Positions 50,047 through 59,585 of a stretch of 64,000 bases of DNA are shown here, piece by piece. Under the pieces are notes generated by a model. It saw only the letters and a program-made list of their open reading frames with translations, was not told the DNA's origin and ran no database searches. Position numbers and translations under genes: made by a program. Every line of letters begins with the position of its first letter. The first letter of the stretch is position 1. The DNA is from Planobispora rosea (GTDB lineage: Bacteria > Actinomycetota > Actinomycetes > Streptosporangiales > Streptosporangiaceae): contig NZ_BMQP01000002.1 in assembly GCF_014648175.1 (NCBI RefSeq), forward strand, positions 62,001-126,000, in the 5' to 3' direction.

Positions 50047-52431
50047 TCAGGCCGCGGCGGGCTCGGCGGGCTCGGCGACCTTGGCCGGGGCGAGCGCGAT
50101 CTCCAGGACCTCCCGCACGTCGCTCACCGCGTGGATGGTGAGCTCGTCGCGGACGGCCTGGGGGACGTCGTCCAGGTCGGGCTCGTTGCGGGCCGGGATC
50201 AGCACCGTGGTGATGCCCGCGCGGTGAGCCGCCAGCAGCTTCTGCTTGACCCCGCCGATCGGCAGCACCCGGCCGGTGAGGGAGACCTCCCCGGTCATCG
50301 CCACGTCGCTGCGGACCAGGCGGCCGGAGAGCAGCGAGGCCAGGGCCGTGGTGAGCGTGATGCCCGCGGACGGGCCGTCCTTGGGCACCGCCCCGGCGGG
50401 GAAGTGCACGTGCACCGCGCGGTCCTTGAGGGAGGAGACCGGCAGTTCCAGCTCCGCGCCGCGCGAGCGCAGGTAGGACAGGGCGATCCGGGCCGACTCC
50501 TTCATGACGTCGCCGAGCTGGCCGGTCAGGGTCAGGCCCGTGTCGCCGGTCTCCGGGTCGGCCAGGGACGCCTCCACGTACAGGACGTCACCGCCCGCCC
50601 CGGTGACCGCCAGCCCGGTGGCCACGCCCGGCACCGCCGTACGCTGCCGGGACTCCGGGAGCGAGGACTCGGGCACGTGGCGCGGGCGGCCGAGGTAGCC
50701 GACCAGGTCGCCGGCCGTCACGGACACCGGCAGCGCGTCCTGTCCGAGCGCGGCCTTGGCGGTCACCTTGCGCAGGACGCGGGCGATCGAGCGCTCCAGG
50801 GACCGGACACCGGCCTCCCGGGTGTACTCGCCCGCGAGCTTGCGCAGGGCCTCCTCCTCGACCGTCACCTCGTCGGCGGTGAGACCGGCCTTCTCCAGCT
50901 GGCGCGGGAGCAGGTGGTCGCGGGCGATGGCGACCTTCTCGTCCTCGGTGTAGCCGTCGAGCGTGACGACCTCCATGCGGTCCAGCAGCGGGCCGGGGAT
51001 GGCCTCCAGAACGTTGGCGGTCGCCAGGAAGAGCACGTCCGACAGGTCGAGCTCGACCTCCAGGTAGTGGTCGCGGAAGGTGTGGTTCTGCGCCGGGTCG
51101 AGCACCTCCAGCAGCGCGGCGGTCGGGTCGCCCCGGTAGTCGGAGCCGACCTTGTCGATCTCGTCGAGGAGCACGACCGGGTTCATCGAACCGGCCTCGC
51201 GGATGGCGCGGACGATCCGGCCGGGCAGCGCCCCGACGTAGGTACGCCGGTGGCCGCGGATCTCCGCCTCGTCGCGGACGCCGCCGAGGGCGACGCGGAC
51301 GAACGTGCGGCCCATCGCGCGGGCGACGGACTCGCCGAGCGAGGTCTTGCCGACCCCGGGAGGGCCGGCCAGCGCGAGCACGGCGCCGCTGCGGCGCCCG
51401 CCCACCGCGCCCAGGCCCTTGGCGGCCCGGCGGCCGCGGACGGCCAGGTACTCGATGATGCGGTCCTTGACGTCGTCGAGGCCGGTGTGGTCGGCGTCGA
51501 GGACCTCGCGGGCCGCGGTGATGTCGTAGGAGTCCTCGGTCCGCTCGTTCCACGGGATGTCGAGGACGGTGTCGAGCCAGGTGCGGATCCAGCCGGTCTC
51601 GGGGGACTGGTCGGAGGTCCGCTCCAGCTTGTCGACCTCCTTGAGCGCGGCCTCGCGCACCTTCTCGGGCAGGTCGGCGGCCTCGACGCGGGCGCGGTAG
51701 TCGTCCTCCTCCGTCTCGGCGGAGTCGCCGTTGAGCTCCCTGAGCTCCTTGCGGACCGCGGCGAGTTGCTGGCGGAGCAGGAACTCGCGCTGCTGCTTCT
51801 CCATGCCCTCCTGGACGTCCTTGCGGATCGTCTCGGCCACGTCCAGCTCGGCCAGGTGCTCGCGGGCCCACTCGACCAGCTTCTCCAGTCGGTCGGCGGG
51901 GTCGGGGGTCTCGAGGATCTCGGCCTTGCGCGAGGTGCTCAGCCAGGGGGCGTAGCCGGAGTTGTCGGCCAGCACCGACGGGTCGTTCATCTGGTTGACG
52001 GCGTCGACGACCTGCCACGCACCCCGCTTCTGCAGGATCGTGGTGGTCAGCGCCTTGTATTCCTTGGCCAGTTCCTCGGCCCGCTCGCTCGCCGGGACCG
52101 GGTCGATCCGGGTGGCCTGCACCCACAGCGCCGCACCGGGACCGGTGGTGCCGGCACCCACGCGGACGCGGTCGACGGCGCGCACCACGGCGGCGGGCTC
52201 GCCGCCGGGCAGCCTGCCGACCTGCTCCACGATCGCCCGGACGCCGACCGGGCCGTACCTGCCGTCGATCCGGGGAACGAGCAGGACCCACGGCTTGTTG
52301 TCGTCGAGTGCCTGGGCGGCCTCGATGGCGGCGCGCACCTCGTTGTCGGACAGGTCCAGAGGAACGACCATCCCCGGAAGCACGACCGCGTCGTCGAGCG
52401 GAAGGACCGGGAGGATCAAGCTCTCACTCAT
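50047..52431 (-). CDS. lon: ATP-dependent protease Lon
   Basis: 794 residues from the ATG at 52431 with GGAG about six bases ahead; a GTG six bases upstream is the alternative. Substrate-binding N domain (LPVLPLDDAVVLPGMVVPLDL), AAA domain with GPPGVGKTSLGESVARAMGR (near 354) and LLDEIDKVG, and the protease domain with catalytic Ser near 685 (PKDGPSAGIT) and Lys near 726 (GGVKQKLLAAH). Degrades damaged and regulatory proteins in the cytoplasm. The upstream HAIR element shows that it is a heat-shock gene under HspR. Confidence 0.95.
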   Translation of the reverse strand: MSESLILPVLPLDDAVVLPGMVVPLDLSDNEVRAAIEAAQALDDNKPWVLLVPRIDGRYGPVGVRAIVEQVGRLPGGEPAAVVRAVDRVRVGAGTTGPGAALWVQATRIDPVPASERAEELAKEYKALTTTILQKRGAWQVVDAVNQMNDPSVLADNSGYAPWLSTSRKAEILETPDPADRLEKLVEWAREHLAELDVAETIRKDVQEGMEKQQREFLLRQQLAAVRKELRELNGDSAETEEDDYRARVEAADLPEKVREAALKEVDKLERTSDQSPETGWIRTWLDTVLDIPWNERTEDSYDITAAREVLDADHTGLDDVKDRIIEYLAVRGRRAAKGLGAVGGRRSGAVLALAGPPGVGKTSLGESVARAMGRTFVRVALGGVRDEAEIRGHRRTYVGALPGRIVRAIREAGSMNPVVLLDEIDKVGSDYRGDPTAALLEVLDPAQNHTFRDHYLEVELDLSDVLFLATANVLEAIPGPLLDRMEVVTLDGYTEDEKVAIARDHLLPRQLEKAGLTADEVTVEEEALRKLAGEYTREAGVRSLERSIARVLRKVTAKAALGQDALPVSVTAGDLVGYLGRPRHVPESSLPESRQRTAVPGVATGLAVTGAGGDVLYVEASLADPETGDTGLTLTGQLGDVMKESARIALSYLRSRGAELELPVSSLKDRAVHVHFPAGAVPKDGPSAGITLTTALASLLSGRLVRSDVAMTGEVSLTGRVLPIGGVKQKLLAAHRAGITTVLIPARNEPDLDDVPQAVRDELTIHAVSDVREVLEIALAPAKVAEPAEPAAA

Positions 52432-52445
52432 CTGCACTCCAGGGG

Positions 52446-52466
52446 GTTGAGTTATACAGACTCAAT
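52446..52466 (-). promoter_or_regulatory. HAIR element (HspR operator) in front of lon
   Basis: TTGAGT-N7-ACTCAA at 52447-52465, one base off on each side from the full CTTGAGT-N7-ACTCAAG consensus. In Streptomyces HspR represses lon through such an element. A TATAC box is inside the spacer. Confidence 0.85.
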
Positions 52467-52703
52467 TAACAGGAGTCCCTAGATGTTCCCAGACTTGAGC
52501 TGTTTCGCTGTGAGCGATCGTAATTGTGTAATCGTCGTATGAGAAGGCTTCAGGGGAGGCCCTGAGGAGGCGCCCGGAGGACGGGTTTCCGACCGTCCCC
52601 GGCGTGAGGCTCCCGCCGAGGACGGGAGACCCTCTCCGGAGGGAGGCGGGAGATCCCTCCACGGTGTGATCCGGATGACCGGCGACCTCCCTAGACTGGC
52701 CGG

Positions 52704-54032
52704 ATGGCTTCTCCCCCCGCCCGGCGGGCACGGCTGCGGCCTCTCGCCCGGCTGGCCCGCGCGCTCGTCGCGTCCGCGTGGACCGGCAGGGCCGGTCCGC
52801 CGCATCCCCGCCCCCGATGGCTGGCCCCCCGCACGCCGGGTTTCCTGAGCCTGCTGCCGTTCCGCACGATCGACTTGGTCCTCATCGCCGATCTCGTGCT
52901 GGCCTTCGTCCTGTTCCGCGCCGTGCAGGCACTCCTGAGCAGCGATACGGCGCATCTGGCGACACCTCTGGACGAGGGAGAGATCGTATTCATCGCCGCG
53001 GCCTCCTCGCTGCCGCTGGCGCTGCGCGACCGCTGGCCGCTCATGGCCTGGCGGCTCGCGGCGGTGCTGATTCCCTGGGGGATCGCCACCCGTGGCCAGG
53101 ACCTGGAGGCGGTCTTCTCCGCCGACGCCGTGATCATGTACCTGCTGGTGGTCTACGCGGTCGCGGTCCGCTGTGAGCGGCACATCACCATCGGCGTGTG
53201 GATGATCTCGGTTGCCGCCCTGTGGGTCCTCGGCATCCAATCCGGCCCCAACCTGCCCGGCGTGACGTTCATCGGCATCGCCATGGTGACCGTCACCGTC
53301 CTGCTCGGCTACAACATCCAGGCCAGGAGGACGGCCGCCGGACGCCTGGCCGAGGAGGAGCGGCGCAGCGAGCGGGCCCTGGCCGGTCAGGCCGTGCTGG
53401 AGGAGCGGGCCAGGATCGCCCGGGAACTGCACGACGTGGTGGCGCACCACATGTCGGTGATCGCCATCCAGGCGGAGGCCGTACCGCTGAAGGCGCGGGG
53501 TGACGCGCGGTCGCTGGAGGAGGGGCTCGGTGAGATCCGCACGCTGTCGCTGGCCGCCATGACCGAGATGCGCCGCGTGCTGGGGGTGCTGCGCGACGGG
53601 GACGGACGTACGGACACCGCACCGCAGCCGGGCCTGGGCCGCCTGGAGGAACTCGCCGCCACCGCGCGCTCCGCCGGGCTCACCGTGACGCTCAGGCTGG
53701 GCGGCGACCTGCTCGACCTTCCCACCGCGGTGAGCCTGTCCGCCTACCGGATCGTGCAGGAGTCACTCAGCAACGCCATGCGGCACGCGCCCGGCTCGGC
53801 CGTCACGGTGAAGATCTCCCGCTCCGGTGACGAGCTGAACATCCATGTGGAGGACGATGGAGGGGACCGCGCCGCCGCGGAGGCGGCGAAGGCGGGGCGC
53901 GGGAAGCACACGGGACACGGCCTGATCGGGATGCGGGAACGGGCTGCCATGCTCGGCGGGAGCGTATGGGCGGGGCCGGTCGGCAAGGGCTTCGCGGTCA
54001 CCGCCATACTGCCGATCATGGAGGAAGCATGA
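52704..54032 (+). CDS. NarL-type sensor histidine kinase
   Basis: 442 residues. Arg/Pro-rich N terminus, about five membrane segments (residues 50-190), a short coiled segment, then HisKA_3 with RIARELHDVVAHHMSVIAIQAEAV (His near 242) and an ATPase with SAYRIVQESLSNAMRHAPG and HTGHGLIGMRERAAMLGG. It overlaps the response regulator gene by four bases. Stimulus unknown. Confidence 0.93.
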   Translation: MASPPARRARLRPLARLARALVASAWTGRAGPPHPRPRWLAPRTPGFLSLLPFRTIDLVLIADLVLAFVLFRAVQALLSSDTAHLATPLDEGEIVFIAAASSLPLALRDRWPLMAWRLAAVLIPWGIATRGQDLEAVFSADAVIMYLLVVYAVAVRCERHITIGVWMISVAALWVLGIQSGPNLPGVTFIGIAMVTVTVLLGYNIQARRTAAGRLAEEERRSERALAGQAVLEERARIARELHDVVAHHMSVIAIQAEAVPLKARGDARSLEEGLGEIRTLSLAAMTEMRRVLGVLRDGDGRTDTAPQPGLGRLEELAATARSAGLTVTLRLGGDLLDLPTAVSLSAYRIVQESLSNAMRHAPGSAVTVKISRSGDELNIHVEDDGGDRAAAEAAKAGRGKHTGHGLIGMRERAAMLGGSVWAGPVGKGFAVTAILPIMEEA

Positions 54033-54721
54033 CGATCCGGGTGCTCATCGCCGACGACCAGGGCATGGTCAGGACCGGCTTCACCGTGTTCCTGGACGCC
54101 CAGCCCGACATCGAGGTGGTGGGCGAGGCGGTGAACGGGCAGGAGGCCGTGGCCCGGGTGGCCGAGCTGCGGCCGGACGTGGTGCTGATGGACGTGCGCA
54201 TGCCGGTCATGGACGGACTGACCGCGACCCGGGAGATCCTCTCCCCCGGCCCGCGCGGGGAGCGGGCCGGTTCCGGCGAGGACGACGGACACCTGCCGAA
54301 GATCCTGATCCTGACCACGTTCGACCTCGACGACTACGTCTACGAGGCGCTGCGGGCCGGGGCCAGCGGGTTCCTGCTCAAGGACGCCTCCGCGCACCAG
54401 CTGGCCGAGGCCGTCCGGGTGGTCGCGGCCGGCGAGGCGCTGCTGGCGCCCTCGGTGACCCGGCGGCTCATCGCGGAGTTCGCCCGCGTCGGGCCGGACC
54501 GCCCGCGCGTCCGGCCCGACGGCATCACCGAGCGCGAGACCGAGGTGCTCGTCCTCATCGCCAGGGGCCGCTCCAACCAGGAGATCGCCCGGGAGCTCGT
54601 GCTCTCGGAGCAGACGGTCAAGACGCACGTCGGCCGGATCCTGGCCAAGCTGAACCTGCGCGACCGGGCCCAGGCGATCGTGTACGCCTACGAGTCCGGT
54701 CTGGTCCGCCCCGGCGAGTGA
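54029..54721 (+). CDS. NarL/LuxR-type response regulator
   Basis: 230 residues from an ATG overlapping the kinase stop. Receiver domain with DD near residues 8-9, phosphoacceptor Asp near 54 (VVLMDVRMP) and the Lys of LKDASAHQLAEA, then a LuxR helix-turn-helix (ITERETEVLVLIARGRSNQEIARELVLSEQTVKTHVGRILAKL). A polar insertion of about 15 residues after the phosphoacceptor loop (GPRGERAGSGEDD) lengthens the receiver. Confidence 0.94.
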   Translation: MTIRVLIADDQGMVRTGFTVFLDAQPDIEVVGEAVNGQEAVARVAELRPDVVLMDVRMPVMDGLTATREILSPGPRGERAGSGEDDGHLPKILILTTFDLDDYVYEALRAGASGFLLKDASAHQLAEAVRVVAAGEALLAPSVTRRLIAEFARVGPDRPRVRPDGITERETEVLVLIARGRSNQEIARELVLSEQTVKTHVGRILAKLNLRDRAQAIVYAYESGLVRPGE

Positions 54722-54846
54722 GACCGCGCCCCGCTCCGCGTCCCCCTCCGGGGTGACACGGAGGTGAGCACTCCGGCGTGACGCGGGCTACCGATCTTGC
54801 TCCGTAGCGTCCTGTCCCGTTCCCCCGAATCGGACAGGAGGCCCCC

Positions 54847-55587
54847 GTGCTCCGCTCCTCGCTCGCCGTCGCCACCGCCGCGGCACTCACCTACCTGGTC
54901 GTCCCCTCGCCGCAGGGCGACCGGATCATCCGGGTCTACGGCGATCTCAGTACGGCGGAGCACGTGGCCGTCATCGTCCCCGGCGCCGACACCACCTCCG
55001 CCACCTTCGACGGCGGGCGGGCCAAGCCGCACAGCACCCCGGGAGGCGGGGCGCGGGCGGTGCTCGCGCAGGCCCGGGAGCTGGACCCGGGAGCCCGGCT
55101 GGCCGTGGTCGCCTGGCTCGGGTACGACAGCCCGGCGACCGTCAGCCTGGGGACGGCGACCGGCTGGACCGCGGAGAAGGGCGCCCCGGCGCTGCAGCGC
55201 TATGTGAACGAGACGCTCCGCGGCAAGCGGGTCAGCCTGCTGTGCCACAGCTACGGGTCGGTGGTGTGCGCCAAGGCCGCGCCGGGGATCCGGGCGGACA
55301 ACCTGGCCGTGTTCGGCAGCCCCGGCCTCGGCGTCTCCTCGGCGGCCGAACTGGGCGGGGTCCCGCTCTGGGCGGGCAGCGGCACGGAGGACTGGGCACG
55401 CGACATACCCAAGATCAAGATCGGCCCGCTGGGCTTCGGCCGCGACCCCGCCGAGCCCGGCTACGGCTCCCGGGTGTTCGCGGCGGGCGCGGCCGGGCAC
55501 AGCGACTATCTCGCTCCCGGCAGCGAATCCCTGCGCAACCTCACCCTGATCGCCCTCGGACGGACCTCCGAGGTGTCCCATGCTTGA
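54847..55587 (+). CDS. Alpha/beta hydrolase (DUF1023-like)
   Basis: 246 residues from a GTG with AGGAGG ahead. A hydrophobic N terminus could be a short signal anchor. Hydrolase features: VIVPGADTTSATFD, VAWLGYDSPATVS, nucleophile Ser in LLCHSYGSVVC, and the late His in AAGHSDYL. This matches the actinobacterial DUF1023 hydrolases. Its 3' end overlaps the acyltransferase gene by eight bases, so a joint role in lipid or wall ester chemistry is possible. Confidence 0.82.
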   Translation: MLRSSLAVATAAALTYLVVPSPQGDRIIRVYGDLSTAEHVAVIVPGADTTSATFDGGRAKPHSTPGGGARAVLAQARELDPGARLAVVAWLGYDSPATVSLGTATGWTAEKGAPALQRYVNETLRGKRVSLLCHSYGSVVCAKAAPGIRADNLAVFGSPGLGVSSAAELGGVPLWAGSGTEDWARDIPKIKIGPLGFGRDPAEPGYGSRVFAAGAAGHSDYLAPGSESLRNLTLIALGRTSEVSHA

Positions 55588-56767
55588 CCTGGCCGGGCGC
55601 CGCACCGTGGCGCGGATCGAGGCGATGACGCCGCCGGGGCGGGACCGGGGGGTGGACGCGCTGCGGGCCCTGGCGATCGCCGGGGTGGTGCTGGGGCACT
55701 GGCTCGTCACGGCGTGGGTACCCGGGCCCGGAGGGACGGTCTCCGTCTCCAGCCCGCTCGCGTTCATGCCGGAGCTCGCGCCGCTGTCGTGGGTGCTGCA
55801 GACCCTGGCGGTGTTCTTCTTCGTGGGCGGATACGCCGCGGCGCGGAGCCTGCGGGCGGCGGGCGATCCGGCGCGGGCGCGGGCAGCGGGCCCGGCGCGG
55901 GCGAGAACGGACGGCCCGGCGCGGGCGGTGGGTCCGGCGTGGGTGCGGGCCAGGATGGGGCGGCTGCTGCGGCCGGTCGTCCCGCTCGTGCTGGTCTGGG
56001 CGGGGATCGCGGCGGGGCTGGCCCTGCACGGCGCGCCGTACACCACGATCAGGGCGCTGGCGCTCCCGGCGCTCGGACCGATCTGGTTCCTGGCGGTCTT
56101 CGCGGCGCTCACCGCCGCCGCTCCCCTGCTGCTGAGACTGCGGCCGGGCGTCACGGCCGCCTCGGCGGCCGCGGTGGTGCTCATTGTGGACGCGATCAGG
56201 TTCGGCCTGGACGGGCCGGCCTGGCTGGGGTGGGTGAACCTCGCCGCCGGGTGGCTGGTGCCGTACATGCTGGGGCTGGGCTGGGCGGAGGGCGGGTTCG
56301 CCTCCCGGCGGACGGCGGTCGCGCTGCTGGCCGGAGGACTGGCCGGTACGGCGGTCCTGGTGGCCGGGTTCGGCTATCCCGCGAGCATGGTGGGCGTGCC
56401 GGGGGCGGAGGTGTCGAACCTCAGCCCGCCCACGCTCGCCGCCGTCGCCTTCGGGACCGCCCAGGTGGGGCTGGCGCTGCTGGTGCGCGGGCCGCTGGAG
56501 CGGCTGATGCGCCGGCCCCGGCTGTGGGCGGTGGTGGCGCTGGTCAACCTGTCCGCGATGACGATCTTCCTCTGGCACCTGACGGCGGCGGCCGTGACCG
56601 CCCTGGCCGCGCTCCGTTTCGGTGCCGTCCCGGGGCTGCTCACCCCGCCCGCCCGGCTCGGCTGGCTGCCGGACCGCCTGGTCTGGCTGCCGGTCTTCGC
56701 GGCGCTGCTGGCCCTGGCGTGGACGGTGACGAGACGGTTAAATGACAGGGTGTCGCGATCAACTTGA
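55580..56767 (+). CDS. Acyltransferase 3 family membrane protein
   Basis: 395 residues, about ten membrane segments. The N terminus RDRGVDALRALAIAGVVLGHWLVTAW carries the catalytic-type His of family 3 acyltransferases. Residues 92-118 are a low-complexity Ala/Arg/Gly/Pro insertion made from degenerate GGCGCGGGC repeats. Acyl transfer to surface glycans or lipids; acceptor unknown. Confidence 0.85.
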   Translation: MLDLAGRRTVARIEAMTPPGRDRGVDALRALAIAGVVLGHWLVTAWVPGPGGTVSVSSPLAFMPELAPLSWVLQTLAVFFFVGGYAAARSLRAAGDPARARAAGPARARTDGPARAVGPAWVRARMGRLLRPVVPLVLVWAGIAAGLALHGAPYTTIRALALPALGPIWFLAVFAALTAAAPLLLRLRPGVTAASAAAVVLIVDAIRFGLDGPAWLGWVNLAAGWLVPYMLGLGWAEGGFASRRTAVALLAGGLAGTAVLVAGFGYPASMVGVPGAEVSNLSPPTLAAVAFGTAQVGLALLVRGPLERLMRRPRLWAVVALVNLSAMTIFLWHLTAAAVTALAALRFGAVPGLLTPPARLGWLPDRLVWLPVFAALLALAWTVTRRLNDRVSRST

Positions 56768-56827
56768 CGTGTCCTCCGAATGTTTGTGACACTGTGTCAT
56801 GAAAGGCCCCCGCGACATGGAGCGATC

Positions 56828-57481
56828 ATGACCGACCAGCCGTTCTCCGAAGTGCTCAGGAACGCCACCTGGAGCGACCACGAGTCGGCCGAGGACGAGG
56901 GCTATCTCAAGGCCCTGATGGCGGGACGGCTCAGCAGCGAGGCCTACGGCGAGATGGTCGCCCAGCACTACTTCGCCTATGCCGCCCTCGACGCCGCCTC
57001 CCGTGCCCTCGCCGACGACCCGATCGCGGCGCCTTTCGTCTTCCCCGAGCTCTACCGAGAGGAGGCGCTGGTCCGCGACCTGGAGACGATCTACGGGGCC
57101 GGTTGGGCGGACCGGATCGAGCCCTCCCTGCCCACCCGGACCCTGGTCGCCCGGATCAACCAGGTCGCCGCCTGGCCCGGCGGCTACATCGCCCACCACT
57201 ACACCCGCTACATGGGCGACCTGTCCGGCGGGCAGTTCATCCGGATGGAGCTGGAGAAGATCTACGGCTACCGGGCGGGCGGGGGCGTCGACTTCTACCG
57301 CTTCGACGCGGTCGGCAGCCTCCCCCGCTTCAAGCAGGAGTACCGCGCCCGGCTGGACGCCCTGCCCGTGGACGAGGCCGAGAAGCGGCGCATCATCCGC
57401 GAGACCAAGCTCGCCTACCAGCTCAACACCGAGGTCCTGGGCGACCTCGGCCGGGTGGCGCGGGCCGAGGTCGCCGCCTGA
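56828..57481 (+). CDS. Heme oxygenase (biliverdin-producing)
   Basis: 217 residues from the ATG at 56828, which has GGAG six bases ahead; an earlier GTG in frame is not needed. Proximal heme His18 in WSDHESAEDEGYL and the distal helix motif YMGDLSGGQF near residue 129 are both present. Splits heme into biliverdin, CO and iron in the cytoplasm, mainly for iron supply. No heme importer is next to it. Confidence 0.92.
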   Translation: MTDQPFSEVLRNATWSDHESAEDEGYLKALMAGRLSSEAYGEMVAQHYFAYAALDAASRALADDPIAAPFVFPELYREEALVRDLETIYGAGWADRIEPSLPTRTLVARINQVAAWPGGYIAHHYTRYMGDLSGGQFIRMELEKIYGYRAGGGVDFYRFDAVGSLPRFKQEYRARLDALPVDEAEKRRIIRETKLAYQLNTEVLGDLGRVARAEVAA

Positions 57482-57492
57482 CACCGGCGGCG

Positions 57493-57534
57493 CCCGGCAC
57501 CTGACCGCCGTCACCCGGCACTTGACCGCCGTCA
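57493..57534. repeat. Two 21-bp direct repeats after the heme oxygenase gene
   Basis: Two copies of a unit starting CCCGGCAC and ending GACCGCCGTCA, differing at one base, between convergent genes. Confidence 0.7.
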
Positions 57535-57576
57535 CCCGGCCGTCGCCGCCTGCCGCCCGCAGGAGCGCGGCCCCCG

Positions 57577-58687
57577 TCAGCCCGGCTGCGGCGGCGCGAA
57601 CACGATCTCGTGGGCCTTCGCCCCGGCCGCCGCGAAGGCCAGCAGGGCGGCGCCCTCGGCACCGACCTCGGCCTCCTCGGCGCCGGTCAGCTTCCGGAAC
57701 GGGCGTACCGTCAGCGTCGCCGTCCCGCGCCGCTTGACGATCCTCCAGGTCGCCGCGGCGAAGCCGTCCACCAGGACGGTGCTCGGCTCCTCCCCGCTCA
57801 TCTCACCGAACCCCTGGGCGGCGTAGTCCACGGTGACGAGGCGGCTCACGTCGGCGTGCGAGCGCAGCAGGTTGTCGTAGTCGTAGACGAACCGCACGGG
57901 CGCCGGCGTGTCCGGGTCCGGGCGGGGCGCGCCGGGCAGGTCGAACAGCTCACGTCCCCGCTCGTCGCGGAAAGACCAGCAGCTGCGGCCGGAGCCGCTC
58001 GACGACCTCGGCGAGCCGGGTCAGCCCGCACCAGTGCTGTACGTCGCGGACCGTCGCCGGACCGAACGCGGCCAGGTAGCGCAGGACCAGCCTCTCCGGC
58101 GAGGCGTCGGTGTCCACCGGACGTCCGAGCCACGTCTCGACCGCCTGGTGGGCGGCGGGCCCGCTCTCCCCCCACAGGCCGCGCGGCGGCACCTGCACCA
58201 GCGGCACGTACGCGCGGATCGCCTGGGCCATCGAGGCCGGGTCGTTCTCCGGCCACCGCTCGGCCAGCGCGCGGCCCAGTCCGCTGAACGTCAGCGGCCC
58301 GCCGGCCAGCAGCTCGCGGCCCGCCGCCACCAGTTCCGCCAGGTCCAGCCCGGTCAGGCCGCGGCGGAAGTTGCTCATCGTCATACGCTCGATGACGGGC
58401 TCCACCAGGGGGCGTAACCACAGGCAGTCGGCGGCGGTCACCAAGTGGATGGTCGAGCGCATCAGGGCCATGCGCACCGCGCCCCGCTCGCGCAGCAGCC
58501 GCGCCGTACCCTCCGGCGTGTAGTCCGCGAGCCGGGACCACAGCCCGACGTACCAGGTGTGCGGGGTCTGGGCCTGGAGCCCGGCCAGGTGCTCCAGCGC
58601 CTGCGGCACCGTCAGCTCCGAACGACGCAGCAGGAGCTGCCTGGCGAGGGTGGCGCGGTTGAGCGCCCGGGAGCCGAGAACCGTCAT
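57577..58687 (-). pseudogene. AlkZ-like HTH_42 winged-helix DNA glycosylase, frameshifted
   Basis: The 5' part (57950-58687) encodes 245 residues of an HTH_42/AlkZ-like protein; LAGLQAQTPHTWYVGLW carries a Gln-x-Gln motif like the catalytic one of AlkZ glycosylases, which unhook DNA cross-links. The frame then breaks after LRPQLLVF. In the -1 frame the protein continues as RDERGRELFDLPGAPRPDPD and then VRFVYDYDNLLRSHADVSRLV to a stop at 57577, the standard C terminus. One extra base in AAA at 57971-57973 (TTT on the coding strand) explains it. Either a recent mutation or a sequencing error. Confidence 0.85.
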
Positions 58688-58692
58688 GTGTG

Positions 58693-58752
58693 CCCTCCGT
58701 GTTCCGGCGGATCCCTCCGTGTTCCGGCGGATCCCTCCGTCTTCCGGGGGGA
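58693..58752. repeat. 20-bp tandem repeat upstream of the AlkZ-like gene
   Basis: Two exact copies and one degenerate copy of CCCTCCGTGTTCCGGCGGAT directly upstream of the start codon, between divergent genes. Confidence 0.75.
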
Positions 58753-58802
58753 TACCTCCACCGGCGGTGCCGGGATCCGGGTGCCGCCGGTAAGAACGAT
58801 GC

Positions 58803-58837
58803 CATCCATCGCGGAAAGATTGCTTCCGCGATGGATG
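58803..58837. promoter_or_regulatory. 35-bp palindrome, probable TetR operator
   Basis: Perfect 14-bp arms, CATCCATCGCGGAA and its inverse, separated by 7 bases, 56 bp upstream of a TetR gene and in the gap shared with the AlkZ-like gene. Confidence 0.65.
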
Positions 58838-58892
58838 ACGGACCGGATGGATCGGCAGGCTGCCGTCTCCGGGCCTGTGTCACCATGGGGGC

Positions 58893-59486
58893 ATGCCCCG
58901 GATTTCGGCCGCGACGATCGGCGAGCACCGCGCCCAGACCCGGGACCGTATCCTGCAGGCGGTCTCGCGGCTCTCCCGGCACCAGGGCATCGACGCCATC
59001 TCGATGACCGACGTGGCCGTCGAGGCGGGGATCACCCGAACCGTGCTCTACAACTACTTCCCCGACAAGGCCGCGCTGCTGCTGGCCTTCACCGAGCGGG
59101 TGACGCACTACTTCATCGAGGCCTACGAGCGGGAGCTGCCGGAGAACGCCTCCCCCGCCGAACGGCTGCGGGTGTTCGTCCGGCTCCAGCTCGCCGGGCT
59201 GCTCGCCCATCCCCACCCCGGCCCCGCCGACCTGTCGGCCGCCCTGGGCCCCGACGCCTACCAGCGCCTGGCCGAGCACGTCGCGCCGATGCAGCGCATC
59301 CTGACCGGCATCATCAGCGGCGGCGTGGACGCGGGCGTCTTCCACGCCCCCGACGTGCCGGCCACCGCGCGGATCATCATGGCCGTCATCGGCGCCGAGC
59401 GGCTGCCCCTGCTCGGCGGCACGGTGACGGTGGACGAGGCCGAGGAGACCGTCTCCGGCTTCGTCCTGCGCGCCCTGACCGCCTGA
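58893..59486 (+). CDS. TetR/AcrR family transcriptional regulator
   Basis: 197 residues. Helix-turn-helix: RDRILQAVSRLSRHQGIDAISMTDVAVEAGITRTVLYNYFPDKAALL. The C-terminal domain is of a variable ligand-binding kind. Probably binds the palindrome at 58803-58837 and controls itself and perhaps the divergent AlkZ-like gene. Confidence 0.88.
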   Translation: MPRISAATIGEHRAQTRDRILQAVSRLSRHQGIDAISMTDVAVEAGITRTVLYNYFPDKAALLLAFTERVTHYFIEAYERELPENASPAERLRVFVRLQLAGLLAHPHPGPADLSAALGPDAYQRLAEHVAPMQRILTGIISGGVDAGVFHAPDVPATARIIMAVIGAERLPLLGGTVTVDEAEETVSGFVLRALTA

Positions 59487-59585
59487 TCCCCTCCCGGGGA
59501 GACCCCGGGCGTGCCTCCTTTCATCCGGTACGGCCTGCGCCTCCGCGGCTGGGGGAGGCTCTCCGCCCGGACCGTCCCCGGTGGG

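Noticed and set aside
58693..58752. CRISPR-like repeats upstream of the AlkZ-like gene
   Set aside because: Only three contiguous 20-bp copies without spacers and no cas genes.
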